This document shows positions 1-8,532 of a stretch of DNA of 64,000 nt, piece by piece. A model generated the notes under the pieces. The model searched no databases and was not told the origin of the DNA. It was given only the letters and a program-made list of their open reading frames with translations. The translations under genes and the position numbers were made by a program. Origin of the DNA: Chryseobacterium sp. 7 (GTDB taxonomy: Bacteria > Bacteroidota > Bacteroidia > Flavobacteriales > Weeksellaceae); NCBI RefSeq assembly GCF_003663845.1, contig NZ_RCCA01000001.1:558001-622000 (forward strand), given 5' to 3'. Within the stretch, counting starts at the first letter, position 1. Each line of letters opens with the position of its first letter.

Positions 1-597
1 CACTGGTACTCTACAATGTATATCTGGTATTCAATGGTGAGCTGCCTTTCAAGTGGTATTGCTGTAATCATTTTACTAAGTGTATACCTTAAGAAAAACG
101 GATTCCTTCCTCAGTTCAATGACAATCACTTACACGATTTAGGAGTTTTCCTTTTCGCTACAAGTATGCTTTGGACATATACATGGTTCGCTCAGTTCAT
201 GCTTTATTGGTATGCAAACGTTCCGGAAGAGGTTAACTACTTCTTTGGAAGATTCCAGCACTATGGTACAACATTCTTACCAATGTTGATCGTAAACTTC
301 TTATTACCTTTATTGGTATTAGTAAGCAGCAGTATCAAGAGAAACTACAAAGTTGTTACAACAATGGCTGTAGTAGTGATCTTAGGACACATTCTGGATT
401 ATTTCAATATGGTAATGCCGGGAACGGTAGGACCTTACTGGAACACTCCTGAAGTATTCATCCTTATCTTGGGAGCTTTATTATTCGTAATCGGATTATT
501 TATGTTTACTGTACTTTCAGCTTTATCTAAACTGAAGCTGATCCCTACAGGAAACCCATTCTTACACGAATCTGAAATTTATGAGTATCCTTTCTAA
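1..597 (+). CDS. actF: Alternative complex III subunit ActF, C-terminal part
   Basis: The reading frame is open from base 1, so the N-terminus lies outside the window and about 198 residues are visible. ActF is a polytopic, quinone-associated subunit of alternative complex III, the quinol:cytochrome c oxidoreductase that replaces bc1 in many Bacteroidetes. The visible part has about five hydrophobic segments and the family-type start HWYSTMYIWY, with a loop around NVPEEVNYFFGRFQHYG and the tail LHESEIYEYPF. A rho-independent terminator follows 20 bases after the stop, so this is probably the end of the act operon. The last codons and the terminator recur, diverged, at 5278-5365. Confidence 0.85.
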   Translation, partial: HWYSTMYIWYSMVSCLSSGIAVIILLSVYLKKNGFLPQFNDNHLHDLGVFLFATSMLWTYTWFAQFMLYWYANVPEEVNYFFGRFQHYGTTFLPMLIVNFLLPLLVLVSSSIKRNYKVVTTMAVVVILGHILDYFNMVMPGTVGPYWNTPEVFILILGALLFVIGLFMFTVLSALSKLKLIPTGNPFLHESEIYEYPF

Positions 598-617
598 GGA
601 CTCGTAACAAAATAAAC

Positions 618-656
618 AAAAGACCGATCGTCATCATGATGATCGGTCTTTTTTAT
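618..656 (+). terminator. Terminator after actF
   Basis: A 10-bp stem (AAGACCGATC / GATCGGTCTT) with an 11-base loop is followed by a T-run. It sits 20 bases after the actF stop. Confidence 0.85.
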
Positions 657-866
657 TAAAATAGAAGTCAGTCGACGAAAAATAAAGTTTTGTGCGTTAA
701 AATTTTCTATACTTCACTTAAATTTCTAAGACTCCTCAACTTCCCTATCTTTTAAATTCAATTTAAAAACGCAGGGCTTTCATAAAATAAAATTGAATCC
801 ATTCCACCGAATCATCCAGAGTAAGGCTCTGAATATAATTGTTTAAATTTTAATTATTTTTTTAAC

Positions 867-901
867 ACGACGAGTTTTGTCGCACCCCCCTTGTACTTTT
901 G
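867..901 (+). promoter_or_regulatory. Recurrent 35-bp regulatory element, copy A
   Basis: The core ACGACGAGTTTTGTCG (867-882) is followed by exactly 11 nt and then TACTTTTG (894-901), which fits the Bacteroidetes -7 consensus TAnnTTTG. The same layout occurs at 44453-44487 and 46235-46269 on the minus strand, each time upstream of and co-oriented with a gene of unknown or accessory function. After the box all three read TTTGyrTCA. The GTTTTG of the core ends 14 nt before the box, shorter than the 19-21 nt seen at the housekeeping promoters here. This suggests an alternative sigma factor or an activator or repressor site. It lies 178 bp upstream of the aerolysin-like gene. Confidence 0.6.
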
Positions 902-1078
902 TGTCAGTAATTAAATAAAGAGAATCCTAGGCAGTACTTTTATTTAATAACCAGTCAATAAAGAATGTTATGCTTGTATGTGCGCAGTACAAAATAAACA
1001 GGAAATATTGATTTTAAAAACTCCATATCAAGATATAGGGTAAAACACAAATCTTAATAATTAATTTATAATTTTAAA

Positions 1079-2272
1079 ATGGCACAAATCACAACTTACA
1101 CTGTGGATCCTGCGAAACGTAGAATCCTCACAGTTGAAAATATGGAAGAGTTAGGAATAACACCTGATTTTATTCAGGATTTTTTGAATAAAAAAGTACC
1201 TGAATTAAGAAGAATTAAAGTAGATCAAAAAGGAAGTCCTGTACTGGATACTAAAAACCAGCAAATACCATTATGGCCGGTAGGAGTATCTATAAACGAT
1301 AAAAAATTTGGTAATTTCCCTGATCCAAACGCTGCACAAAGAGGATGGATGGGATTTTTCGAAGTTGGATCCCCATTGTTTGAAGAAAGATCGAATATCA
1401 TCCAGCCCACTGCCGATGTACTATCCACCAGAACTTATGATAACAGAGCGAATGAGCCACGCGAATTTTCTGATACTATTGAATTTAGTATAGGGAATAG
1501 CATCACCTGGACTTTGTCAGCTACGGGACACGCTAATTTTGGAGGAAAAGTTGCCGGAGAATTACAAGGACAAATGTCAACGACTTTAGAGACTACTTTG
1601 ACAGAAAGTATGTCTAATAGTTTAGCAAATTATCTTAGCAACACTCTTACGCAAACAAACACCCATGATAATCACAATCATAAAGACAATATTGGAACAG
1701 AAGATATAAGTGCTGCTGCTACTGCCAATCAATCAGCTGCTACTGCAACAACTAATTTTACTTCTACCAATTCAAATAGGGAAAGTCATACCGGGACAGG
1801 TACTGCTATTGGCCGAGGAGAGTTATATGCAGAACTAGGGCTTGCTTTAACGGGTACAATTTCCGGTACATTAACAACATCATGGAAATCAAGTTCTAGC
1901 GTTTCAGGAACTATTTCTCCTAACTCCCGTGTTGAGACCAAAGCAACACAAAGACGTCAGGTGAAACAATTTACTTACGAAATACCTATTACGTTTGATG
2001 GATACATTGCATTGAATTATGATGAATTAGTTCTTCCTATTGCAGATGGAAATGGACCACCACTTGCCAGTACTAATTATACAACTCCATCCAAAGTTAT
2101 TCCTGTTAATATATCCTATTTGAAACTTGTAGAGTCAGGTAAACTATACAGAGCAAAAGGAATGGCGGAAACAGTATCCGCTTTGGATGTGAACCATACT
2201 ATTTTCGACACTAAGCCGCTTAATAGAGACGGTAGTCAGAAATTCGGGACAGAGCGTCCTCACAATTTGTAA
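1079..2272 (+). CDS. Aerolysin/ETX-MTX2-like pore-forming protein, putative
   Basis: This 397-aa protein has no signal peptide. Residues about 130-290 are strikingly Ser/Thr/Asn-rich with alternating polar and small hydrophobic residues, as in the strand-and-hairpin region of aerolysin-type beta-pore-forming toxins. The block near residues 292-315 (RRQVKQFTYEIPITFDGYIALNY) resembles the conserved membrane-distal strands of the ETX/MTX2 family. An N-terminal domain of about 100 residues, with no identified fold, precedes it and could bind a receptor. The assignment rests on pattern only, with no catalytic motif. A small low-complexity protein follows 33 bp downstream and probably shares the transcript. 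Regulatory element A lies upstream, with a 177-nt leader. Alternatives are a structural or adhesive beta-protein. Confidence 0.5.
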   Translation: MAQITTYTVDPAKRRILTVENMEELGITPDFIQDFLNKKVPELRRIKVDQKGSPVLDTKNQQIPLWPVGVSINDKKFGNFPDPNAAQRGWMGFFEVGSPLFEERSNIIQPTADVLSTRTYDNRANEPREFSDTIEFSIGNSITWTLSATGHANFGGKVAGELQGQMSTTLETTLTESMSNSLANYLSNTLTQTNTHDNHNHKDNIGTEDISAAATANQSAATATTNFTSTNSNRESHTGTGTAIGRGELYAELGLALTGTISGTLTTSWKSSSSVSGTISPNSRVETKATQRRQVKQFTYEIPITFDGYIALNYDELVLPIADGNGPPLASTNYTTPSKVIPVNISYLKLVESGKLYRAKGMAETVSALDVNHTIFDTKPLNRDGSQKFGTERPHNL

Positions 2273-2305
2273 ATCAATATAACTTATTTTAAAAAAAACA
2301 CCAAT

Positions 2306-2755
2306 ATGGCATTTCAAGATATCTTCAATTTTACCCGCAGTTTATCTGCAGGAGGAAGTACAGCAGAAGAGCAAGTTTCCGGGTTCATACCAAAAAAAGA
2401 AAATGAATCAGTAAGTGTTGCTCCTCACGATCCATTTGATCCTCAGCAACAGGTTCAACAAGATCCGAAAATAGTGAGAGAAACCTCTCCACAATCCGAT
2501 ATAGTATTCAATTTTATAAAATCTGTGACTTCAGATATTAACGAATCCAGTAATAGTGTAGAGACATCAATGGCTAACCCTTCAACAGTAGTAGATCCAG
2601 CTACAGGATCTATGACTAAAGCCAGAGAAACTTCTGATCACGTTCAGGATGATACTACTACTGCTGATACATCAGTTACCGCTCCTCCTCAACCTAAAGA
2701 TGTGAAACCGGAGGGATGGAATAATACACCCCAGGCAACTGATCCCAGTAATTAG
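2306..2755 (+). CDS. Small low-complexity partner protein
   Basis: I do not recognise this 149-aa protein. It is rich in Ser, Thr, Pro, Asp and Gln and probably disordered, with no signal peptide or membrane segment. Two short related motifs, DIFNFTRS near the N-terminus and DIVFNFIKS near residues 65-73, are the only predicted ordered elements. Each is followed by an acidic or Ser-rich stretch, so the protein looks like a linear-motif carrier with two docking helices. It lies 33 bp downstream of the aerolysin-like gene and ends before a strong terminator, so the two form a bicistronic unit. It could be a chaperone, an export partner or an immunity factor; nothing in the sequence decides between these. 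Confidence 0.55.
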   Translation: MAFQDIFNFTRSLSAGGSTAEEQVSGFIPKKENESVSVAPHDPFDPQQQVQQDPKIVRETSPQSDIVFNFIKSVTSDINESSNSVETSMANPSTVVDPATGSMTKARETSDHVQDDTTTADTSVTAPPQPKDVKPEGWNNTPQATDPSN

Positions 2756-2789
2756 GCTAACGGTAAGCATATAATCAAAAACATTTAAC

Positions 2790-2826
2790 TATCCAAAGCA
2801 AGAATATTCTTGCTTTGGATTTTTGC
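2790..2826 (+). terminator. Terminator, 30-bp perfect palindrome
   Basis: Bases 2791-2820 form a perfect palindrome (arm ATCCAAAGCAAGAAT) followed by TTTTG. It closes the aerolysin-like operon. Confidence 0.8.
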
Positions 2827-3033
2827 TTTATAGATTCACTTTAAACTACCTCTACATGCAATGTGGAGTTCACCTGAACAAAGATTAAGAAATTTAATTT
2901 ATTTAAAATGATGAATAATTAATGAACAATCCTTATCAACCAAAGTAAGAGAAAAAAATTTATAGCTTTTCAATTTTATAACTTATTCATGCATTTGACA
3001 TCAGCAGTAATGAATGCCTTCATATTTAAGCAT

Positions 3034-3067
3034 AAAAAAATCAGGAGAACGTTCTTCCTGATTTTTT
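3034..3067 (-). terminator. Terminator after glycosyltransferase
   Basis: The hairpin AATCAGGA...TTCCTGATT is flanked by A- and T-runs, so it can work in both directions. It sits 32 bases past the stop of the minus-strand glycosyltransferase. Confidence 0.75.
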
Positions 3068-3098
3068 CTTTTATTATAGAAATCTTGCATTAAATACT

Positions 3099-4175
3099 TT
3101 AGCGGACAAGCTTTACACTACGGTACTCAGCCTGTAAATAAACCAATTCTTTATTCCTTATACTTTCATTTAGATGCTTTATCATACTTTCCGGAGTAAG
3201 ATAGTCCTGAAAGTAGTTTAATACATTTTCTCTCATCCTATTAATTTCAGTTTCAGGTGTATCAAAGATATTCTGTAAAATAGAATCCAGATGTTTTAAA
3301 TCATCAAAAATTATAGCATTTACACCGTCTGTCAGATTAGGATACATTACTTCTGCATACTCCTTCTGAATAATCGGGATAGTACCCACAGACATGGCTT
3401 CAATTACATTATGGCACAAAGGCATTACAACTCCCGGACAGCAAAAATAAAAGTTGAAATGAGATAATGTTTCTCTCACATCTTCCATGGGAAGTTCGAA
3501 ATCTTCTTTAATTGCAAAGGCGTATTTCTTTTTCAGGCTTCCTTCTTTTATCCCTTTTAAAAGTTCCTCTTTGCCGGAAAGTGTCACAAATCCAGACTTT
3601 TCTTTCATGAAGCTTAGGAGTTCTGTTCTGGGAACCACAGAAAACTCTGTTCTTTTAATATCAAGATAAGCCAGAGCATCAAAATTACCATAGCAAAAAA
3701 TTGAGTTCAATCTCTTTTTATTGACATCCACCCTACGATTCCACAATCCATAATGATACATTAAAGGATGAAAGCTCATGGGAACATGAAATACATGATC
3801 CGTATTATTATTCTTTTCAAAATAGGTGGAAAAATAATCTGGGCTGAACATTTCATCTTTTATCTCGATATAATTTTCAGGTTTATATTTCTTATTCACA
3901 ATTAAGAAATTATCTTCCCTTACAATCATACTGAGGTATTTCTCTTTATTGCGTATATTCCTGAATGTTGCAAAATCCATCTGATAATAGACGTTGTATC
4001 CTGCAAGCTTATAAAATTTAAGAAGCAAATAGAAAAAACGATGATAGGTAGTGTGATGCTTAATGCTAACCACTACTGCCTTTTGTGTATTTTCAGGCTT
4101 GTTTTTTTTAATCTCCTCAAAAGCTAAAATATCTTTTACAAGCCGATTTACCTGATCAAATCTTTTCTTAATCAT
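3099..4175 (-). CDS. Exostosin/GT-B-like glycosyltransferase
   Basis: This 358-aa cytoplasmic protein probably transfers a sugar during surface polysaccharide or glycan synthesis. The C-terminal half has the GT-B donor-site pattern seen in exostosin-like enzymes: a hydrophobic strand ending FCCPG, then NVIEAMSVGTIPII and a following YPNLTDGVNAIIFDDL. The N-terminal half has the Rossmann-like VVVSIKHH start and a long charged region. There is no signal peptide or membrane helix. It lies about 80 bp downstream of a GT-D enzyme on the same strand, so the two probably act on the same glycan. Donor and acceptor cannot be read from the sequence. Confidence 0.7.
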   Translation of the reverse strand: MIKKRFDQVNRLVKDILAFEEIKKNKPENTQKAVVVSIKHHTTYHRFFYLLLKFYKLAGYNVYYQMDFATFRNIRNKEKYLSMIVREDNFLIVNKKYKPENYIEIKDEMFSPDYFSTYFEKNNNTDHVFHVPMSFHPLMYHYGLWNRRVDVNKKRLNSIFCYGNFDALAYLDIKRTEFSVVPRTELLSFMKEKSGFVTLSGKEELLKGIKEGSLKKKYAFAIKEDFELPMEDVRETLSHFNFYFCCPGVVMPLCHNVIEAMSVGTIPIIQKEYAEVMYPNLTDGVNAIIFDDLKHLDSILQNIFDTPETEINRMRENVLNYFQDYLTPESMIKHLNESIRNKELVYLQAEYRSVKLVR

Positions 4176-4255
4176 TTGTTTATTTATTATATTCTTTATT
4201 CTCAGATTTCTTAAGATGAGAAAATTTAAGGATTGGAAGAAATAATAAAGACAAT

Positions 4256-5197
4256 CTACATTCTCTTTATTATGGAACTTTCATATTTCACCCTCTCCCC
4301 TTCTGGTATTTCTACCATTTGCTCTTTAACAGCTTCATTAACCAATCTTCCGGCAACAGGTACTTTTTCTTGAGCATTCTGCAAGTACCACATATATTCT
4401 AAATCTACATGCCCTATATCTATTGTCCAGATGTTTTGTTTTGCCAGGTCATAAGCCATTACCGTTGCTGTAGGACCTAATGCCAAAAGTACCAGCTTAT
4501 CTCTTCCAAAAGCTTTAATTTCAGAAAAAATTTTCTGGTATGAGGAAAAGGCATCTTTTGCCGGGCAAAGAATTCGCTGTAAAGATTTTACATCATCAAA
4601 AAGATCATTTCCAACTCCCAATCGTGAATATTCACCTTCTACAATCAAAACATCCTGATCTTTCCAAAGCTTTTTTATTTTCTCCAGAATTTCAGGAATG
4701 TGTTTTTTGGTTTCGTAATCCAAATAAAATCTTGTAATAAAGGCATTAGAATATTTTTTCTTCGGGTTCAGATGATGTGAAATCTGAACCCCCACTGTAT
4801 TGATGTAATTCAGCCACCAAAACTTCACCCGCCAATTGAGATTATTCCTCAGAGAGAAAGTTTCAGGAATAGCTACCAGATGATTCGGTAAATCTGAGGC
4901 AAGAACTTCCCGAAGCCTGTGCGTAATCTCTTCACTCCCATTTTGAAAGCCAATACCTGCCGTATTGAGTACCAAACGAAACTCTCCGTCTCCAAATCTG
5001 CTGATATTCTTTTTATGAATACGGATTTCATCTATGGTTTCTGCCAGAGATTCCACTTTATAAAATGGAAAATTCTTCCTCAGCTTTCTGGTGCTGAGAA
5101 AAAAATGATAATAGTGATATCTTTTTTTTAAACTATTCATTAAGTCTGAAATTAAGCGAGACTGCATAACAAAAAACCTGTAGCTTAATCTCAACAT
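4256..5197 (-). CDS. GT-D fold glycosyltransferase (DUF1792/SP_1767 family)
   Basis: This 313-aa protein carries the GT-D family signatures: ISRFGDGEF near residues 65-73, which supplies the nucleotide-sugar/metal-binding acidic residues, a central VLIVEGEYSRLGVGNDLFDD block, and the C-terminal LLALGPTATVMAYDLA and DIGHVDLEYMWY motifs. In streptococci this family extends O-glycans on serine-rich repeat adhesins. Here the acceptor is unknown. The first 40 residues are basic and hydrophobic and may be a membrane-proximal extension, or the true start may be a later ATG. It is the first gene of a two-gene minus-strand unit with the exostosin-like enzyme downstream. Confidence 0.8.
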   Translation of the reverse strand: MLRLSYRFFVMQSRLISDLMNSLKKRYHYYHFFLSTRKLRKNFPFYKVESLAETIDEIRIHKKNISRFGDGEFRLVLNTAGIGFQNGSEEITHRLREVLASDLPNHLVAIPETFSLRNNLNWRVKFWWLNYINTVGVQISHHLNPKKKYSNAFITRFYLDYETKKHIPEILEKIKKLWKDQDVLIVEGEYSRLGVGNDLFDDVKSLQRILCPAKDAFSSYQKIFSEIKAFGRDKLVLLALGPTATVMAYDLAKQNIWTIDIGHVDLEYMWYLQNAQEKVPVAGRLVNEAVKEQMVEIPEGERVKYESSIIKRM

Positions 5198-5277
5198 TTA
5201 AAACAAATAAAATTACAATATTTTTCCAAGACAAAAGATGAGATCGTAAAATATCTATGCCTATCTCATACTTCCGG

Positions 5278-5365
5278 ATGAATATTCTTCTCTAGGGATT
5301 TGTAACAAAATAAAATTATAAAAGACTGATTGCTAAAACTATCAGTCTTTTTTTATAGAAGTCAG
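5278..5365 (+). repeat. Diverged duplicate of the actF 3' end and terminator
   Basis: This stretch aligns with 581-671. The last actF codons and stop (ATGAGTATCCTTTCTAAGG against ATGAATATTCTTCTCTAGGG), the shared GTAACAAAATAAA (604-616 and 5302-5314), a stem-loop terminator of the same form (5320-5355) and TAGAAGTCAG (662-671 and 5356-5365) occur in the same order. The terminator here stands in a divergent intergenic region where no gene ends, which supports duplication. The two copies bracket the toxin-like and glycosyltransferase genes. Confidence 0.65.
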
Positions 5366-5430
5366 CTGGCAACTATTATGAACTTTATGCGTCTCTGTAA
5401 TGAGATCACCCAATAAAACAAATTCTTATT

Positions 5431-6447
5431 ATGAAAACAAAATTTGTCATTTACTCATTATTCTTATTTCTGTTTAGCTTTTTTCAGGCTCAAACCATCA
5501 CATTTGTGTCAGAAAAAACAAATCAGCCACTTCCAAGAGTTTCTGTATTTGGAAAAGACGGAAATATACTTGCTTTTTCTGATATTGACGGAAAAATTGA
5601 TAAGCAGTCATTATCTCCTGCACAGGAAAAGTTCCAGTTGGTGTATAATAATTTTCTGGTGGCTACCTTATCTTATTCTGACTTTGAACAGCCTGTTATT
5701 AAGCTTAATGATCAGGTAAAAGAAATTGAAACCATCGTCATCAAAAACAGCAAACCTGCCAGATATATTTTAATCAAAGGTAATTTCAATGCCTATGTAA
5801 CGGTAAACAGTAAACTGAACAGTTATACGGATGGAATTGTAACCTATATTTTTGATAATAAAACAAAAAAACTGAAAAGCGCCAATGTAGAGCAATACAG
5901 AGTTTTCAGACTTACAGATTCTAAGAATGAAAAAAAAGAAACTTCATCATGGGATTATGGAAATTCCTTACAGATTCCCAAACTTAAAAATGTAGGAAAT
6001 CTGGAAGAATATAAAACAAAAAGAAATACCATTAAAGAATTGAAGGGTGACCGAAAAGATCAGATTGAGGTAACAGGCGCCGCGCTTCAGGAAAAAGAAT
6101 TTTCGTTGTTCGGATTTAGATTTTTTGATATCAAAACCATTCTGAATATGTCTTTTGAAAAAGGATCAGAAAAAACACTGAAAGATTTCCTTGAATATAA
6201 CGAAATGGCTTTTGTAAAGCTGAAACATAAAAGCGAGCCGGATTACAACCAGATTATTCTTTATAATAATTTTTACCCTACAGAATTTAGCTTCAGCAAT
6301 GATAATGACGTTGAAAAAGTGAAGTTTGACAAAGACAACAGCAACTACAAAACATCTTACTGGCAGGATGCATCATTCCCGAATATGCAGACTATTTTCA
6401 GCAATTTCTTCAAAGGAGCACTGAAAGAACAGCCCAACAAAAAGTAA
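5431..6447 (+). CDS. Secreted carboxypeptidase-regulatory-like domain protein
   Basis: This 338-aa protein has a clear signal peptide (hydrophobic core to about residue 18, ending FFQAQ). Residues about 22-95 look like a CarboxypepD_reg-like beta-sandwich, with PLPRVSVFGKDGNILAFSDIDGK, the fold used as an N-terminal plug extension in many Bacteroidetes surface proteins. The remainder is an unrecognised periplasmic or outer-membrane-facing domain rich in Lys, Asn and aromatic residues, with no TonB barrel. It is much too short to be a SusC-type receptor. Its role is unknown. A lipoprotein gene follows about 115 bp downstream with its own -7 box. Confidence 0.65.
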   Translation: MKTKFVIYSLFLFLFSFFQAQTITFVSEKTNQPLPRVSVFGKDGNILAFSDIDGKIDKQSLSPAQEKFQLVYNNFLVATLSYSDFEQPVIKLNDQVKEIETIVIKNSKPARYILIKGNFNAYVTVNSKLNSYTDGIVTYIFDNKTKKLKSANVEQYRVFRLTDSKNEKKETSSWDYGNSLQIPKLKNVGNLEEYKTKRNTIKELKGDRKDQIEVTGAALQEKEFSLFGFRFFDIKTILNMSFEKGSEKTLKDFLEYNEMAFVKLKHKSEPDYNQIILYNNFYPTEFSFSNDNDVEKVKFDKDNSNYKTSYWQDASFPNMQTIFSNFFKGALKEQPNKK

Positions 6448-6538
6448 GAATATAGGATTATGGCTACTGTTAAAAGGAAATAAAATAAGCCATAAAACAT
6501 AAAGTGAAAATAAAATCCAGTATTAATAAAGGTTTTAT

Positions 6539-6546
6539 TAAATTTG
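6539..6546 (+). promoter_or_regulatory. -7 box for the lipoprotein-apt unit
   Basis: TAAATTTG fits TAnnTTTG, but no good -33 TTG is placed upstream. It lies 18 bp before the ATG at 6564 and so argues against any start upstream of it. Confidence 0.45.
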
Positions 6547-6563
6547 CAACAAACCAAATAAAA

Positions 6564-7763
6564 ATGAAAAAGTTTTCTTTTCTACTTGTTTTCAGCCTGT
6601 TGCTTTTTACAGCATGCAAGAAAGATCATGTAGATGCTACGAATACTAAAACACTGCAGTCAAGTATCAATGATATGACTTCCAGTTTACCCACCATTAA
6701 GCAGATTAAGTTTAATGAAGCTCTTTATATCCTTAAAACATTTGGTGTAGAAGCAGATGGTGATATCAATGAGCTAAAAGCCCTTGGGAAACTGATTAAT
6801 GGAAAAAAAGTTCCTGAAATTATGTCCCTTGCAGACGAAGTGGCACAGAAAAACGGAATAGAATGGGCAAGTACCGCCCCACCATCACTTGGAGAAATGA
6901 ATATCTTCGGGGATGATAAAGCTAAAGAAAGCGATCCTAATGATATAAAGGCCGGATCATTAAGTCTTGTTACAAGACCTACAGGAGACGATGGTACCGG
7001 AGCACCTACTGCAATCCAGATTGTGCCAAGACTTGTAGATACAGCAGGAAACCCGGTTTCATTTACAGGAGCTGGGCTGGAAGCGACCCTTGAAGTATAC
7101 AGCAACGGTGTAAGATTAGCAACCGCTAAAAACCTAATGCAGGATAATAACTTTAAAGGATTCAACCTGAAGTTTTCTTCTATTCCTGCTGCAAAAGTGG
7201 TGGATAATAAAATTGATATCACAGTTTCTGTAAAAACAACTGCCAAGACTTTCAAAATGTCAAAGATCGGGCTTGATGTAAATGCAGCTGCTTTGAAAGT
7301 TCCTGCCATTCCTAAAACCGATACACTTGCTGTACCGGAGCAACCAAGCGCAGCAGTAGATCCAAACAATCCATCAGCAACTCCAGGAGCCACTACAGAT
7401 CCTGCAACGGCTACCCCAACTGCACCAGCAGCACCAAAACAACCGACAGCAGATCCTAAAAATACAGTAAGCAAGTTTTTGAACAGCGTAAGCTCACAGA
7501 ATTTAAAAGCAGCTTACGAAACAGCTAGTAACCCAAGCTGGGGAAGCTATGAGTCTTTCTCTAATCCTAATTCAGGTTTTGGAGCGGTGAAAAATGTAAG
7601 TGTAAAAAATATTACGACTAGTGGTGCTAATGCCAACAGTGCAAGCGTAAATGCTACGTATGATGTAACGGATAAAAGCGGTAAAACTACTTCTTTAAAA
7701 GTAACTTTCGGGCTTAAAAATGTAAATGGAGACTGGAAAATTTCCAGCTATAAAATCAATTAA
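6564..7763 (+). CDS. Lipoprotein with Pro/Ala-rich linker and C-terminal NTF2-like domain
   Basis: The chosen ATG gives MKKFSFLLVFSLLLFTACKKD, a lipoprotein signal with lipobox Cys at about residue 18. The 20 upstream residues of the longer frame lie upstream of the -7 box. Residues about 25-240 form an unrecognised globular part. Residues about 250-305 are a Pro/Ala/Thr-rich flexible linker. The last 90 residues (NTVSKFLNSVSSQNLKAAYE ... DWKISSYKIN) resemble a DUF4878-like NTF2-fold module. It is probably anchored in an envelope membrane. Only 3 bp separate it from apt, so the two are likely cotranscribed. Confidence 0.65.
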   Translation: MKKFSFLLVFSLLLFTACKKDHVDATNTKTLQSSINDMTSSLPTIKQIKFNEALYILKTFGVEADGDINELKALGKLINGKKVPEIMSLADEVAQKNGIEWASTAPPSLGEMNIFGDDKAKESDPNDIKAGSLSLVTRPTGDDGTGAPTAIQIVPRLVDTAGNPVSFTGAGLEATLEVYSNGVRLATAKNLMQDNNFKGFNLKFSSIPAAKVVDNKIDITVSVKTTAKTFKMSKIGLDVNAAALKVPAIPKTDTLAVPEQPSAAVDPNNPSATPGATTDPATATPTAPAAPKQPTADPKNTVSKFLNSVSSQNLKAAYETASNPSWGSYESFSNPNSGFGAVKNVSVKNITTSGANANSASVNATYDVTDKSGKTTSLKVTFGLKNVNGDWKISSYKIN

Positions 7764-7766
7764 TAC

Positions 7767-8303
7767 ATGGCTTCAGCAGAACTGATCAAAAAACTAGAAG
7801 AAACTATTGAAAATATTCCTGATTTTCCGATTCCGGGAATACAGTTCAAGGATATTTCGCCTATCTTTTTAGATCCTAAACTTTATGAAGATGTTATTGC
7901 AGATCTTGCAGCATTCAGTAAAGGAAAAATAGATGCAGTCTGCGGAATAGAAAGCCGTGGTTATTTGTTTGGAATTGCTATAGCCGTAGCTTTAGATGTT
8001 CCTTTCATCTTAATCAGAAAAGCAGGAAAACTTCCCCCACCTGTTATTTCAGAAAAATATGACCTGGAATATGGAAGTGCTGTTATTGAAACCCGCGAAG
8101 GACAAATAAAACCGGGACAAAGAGTTTTGATTCATGATGATCTTTTAGCAACAGGAGGAACCACTGAAGCCGCTGCCAAGCTGGTTGAAAAACAAGGGGC
8201 TACCGTTGCTCAGTTCAGTTTCCTTATCGGGTTAAAAGATTTGAATGGTGATGAAAAACTGAAGAAGTTTGGTGCTGAAGTGTACCATATTTTAGGCTAT
8301 TAA
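7767..8303 (+). CDS. apt: Adenine phosphoribosyltransferase
   Basis: This 178-aa cytosolic enzyme salvages adenine by converting adenine and PRPP to AMP and diphosphate. It has normal family length and all expected motifs: FPIPGIQFKDISP near the N-terminus, ESRGYLFG, RKAGKLPPP in the flexible loop, and the PRPP-binding VLIHDDLLATGGT. It starts 3 bp after the lipoprotein stop and is followed by a dispersed repeat rather than another gene. Confidence 0.95.
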   Translation: MASAELIKKLEETIENIPDFPIPGIQFKDISPIFLDPKLYEDVIADLAAFSKGKIDAVCGIESRGYLFGIAIAVALDVPFILIRKAGKLPPPVISEKYDLEYGSAVIETREGQIKPGQRVLIHDDLLATGGTTEAAAKLVEKQGATVAQFSFLIGLKDLNGDEKLKKFGAEVYHILGY

Positions 8304-8316
8304 ATGTAAGACATAT

Positions 8317-8411
8317 ATGCTTCGACAGGCTCAGCATGGCAACGCTAATAATTTACTGTGAGATAAAAACAGCTAGTATTATAAGTGTCATGCTGAGCAG
8401 AGTCGAAGCAT
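8317..8411. repeat. Intergenic inverted repeat of dispersed Bacteroidetes type
   Basis: The arms ATGCTTCGACAGGCTCAGCA (8317-8336) and TGCTGAGCAGAGTCGAAGCA (8391-8410) are near-perfect inverted copies around a loop of about 54 nt. The GCTTCGAC...CTCAGCATG type is found as scattered intergenic repeats in many Bacteroidetes genomes. It may also serve as a transcript end for apt. Confidence 0.7.
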
Positions 8412-8480
8412 CTTTTTTAATAAATTCATCTTTCACGATCAACAATTCACAAAATTTCATCAATAATACTCACAAAGTAT

Positions 8481-8511
8481 TTTGTAAATCATTCAGAAAC
8501 AATTAAATTTG
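8481..8511 (+). promoter_or_regulatory. Housekeeping promoter for the TPR-ribH operon
   Basis: TTTG (8481-8484), a 19-nt spacer and TAAATTTG (8504-8511) match the Bacteroidetes primary-sigma consensus. It lies 21 bp before the ATG at 8533. Confidence 0.75.
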
Positions 8512-8532
8512 CATTTCAATTTTTAAAAACTT

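Noticed and set aside
6725..7474. A 249-codon minus-strand frame opposite the lipoprotein gene.
   Set aside because: It is a shadow of the Ala/Pro/Thr-rich coding strand, with no promoter or family resemblance.
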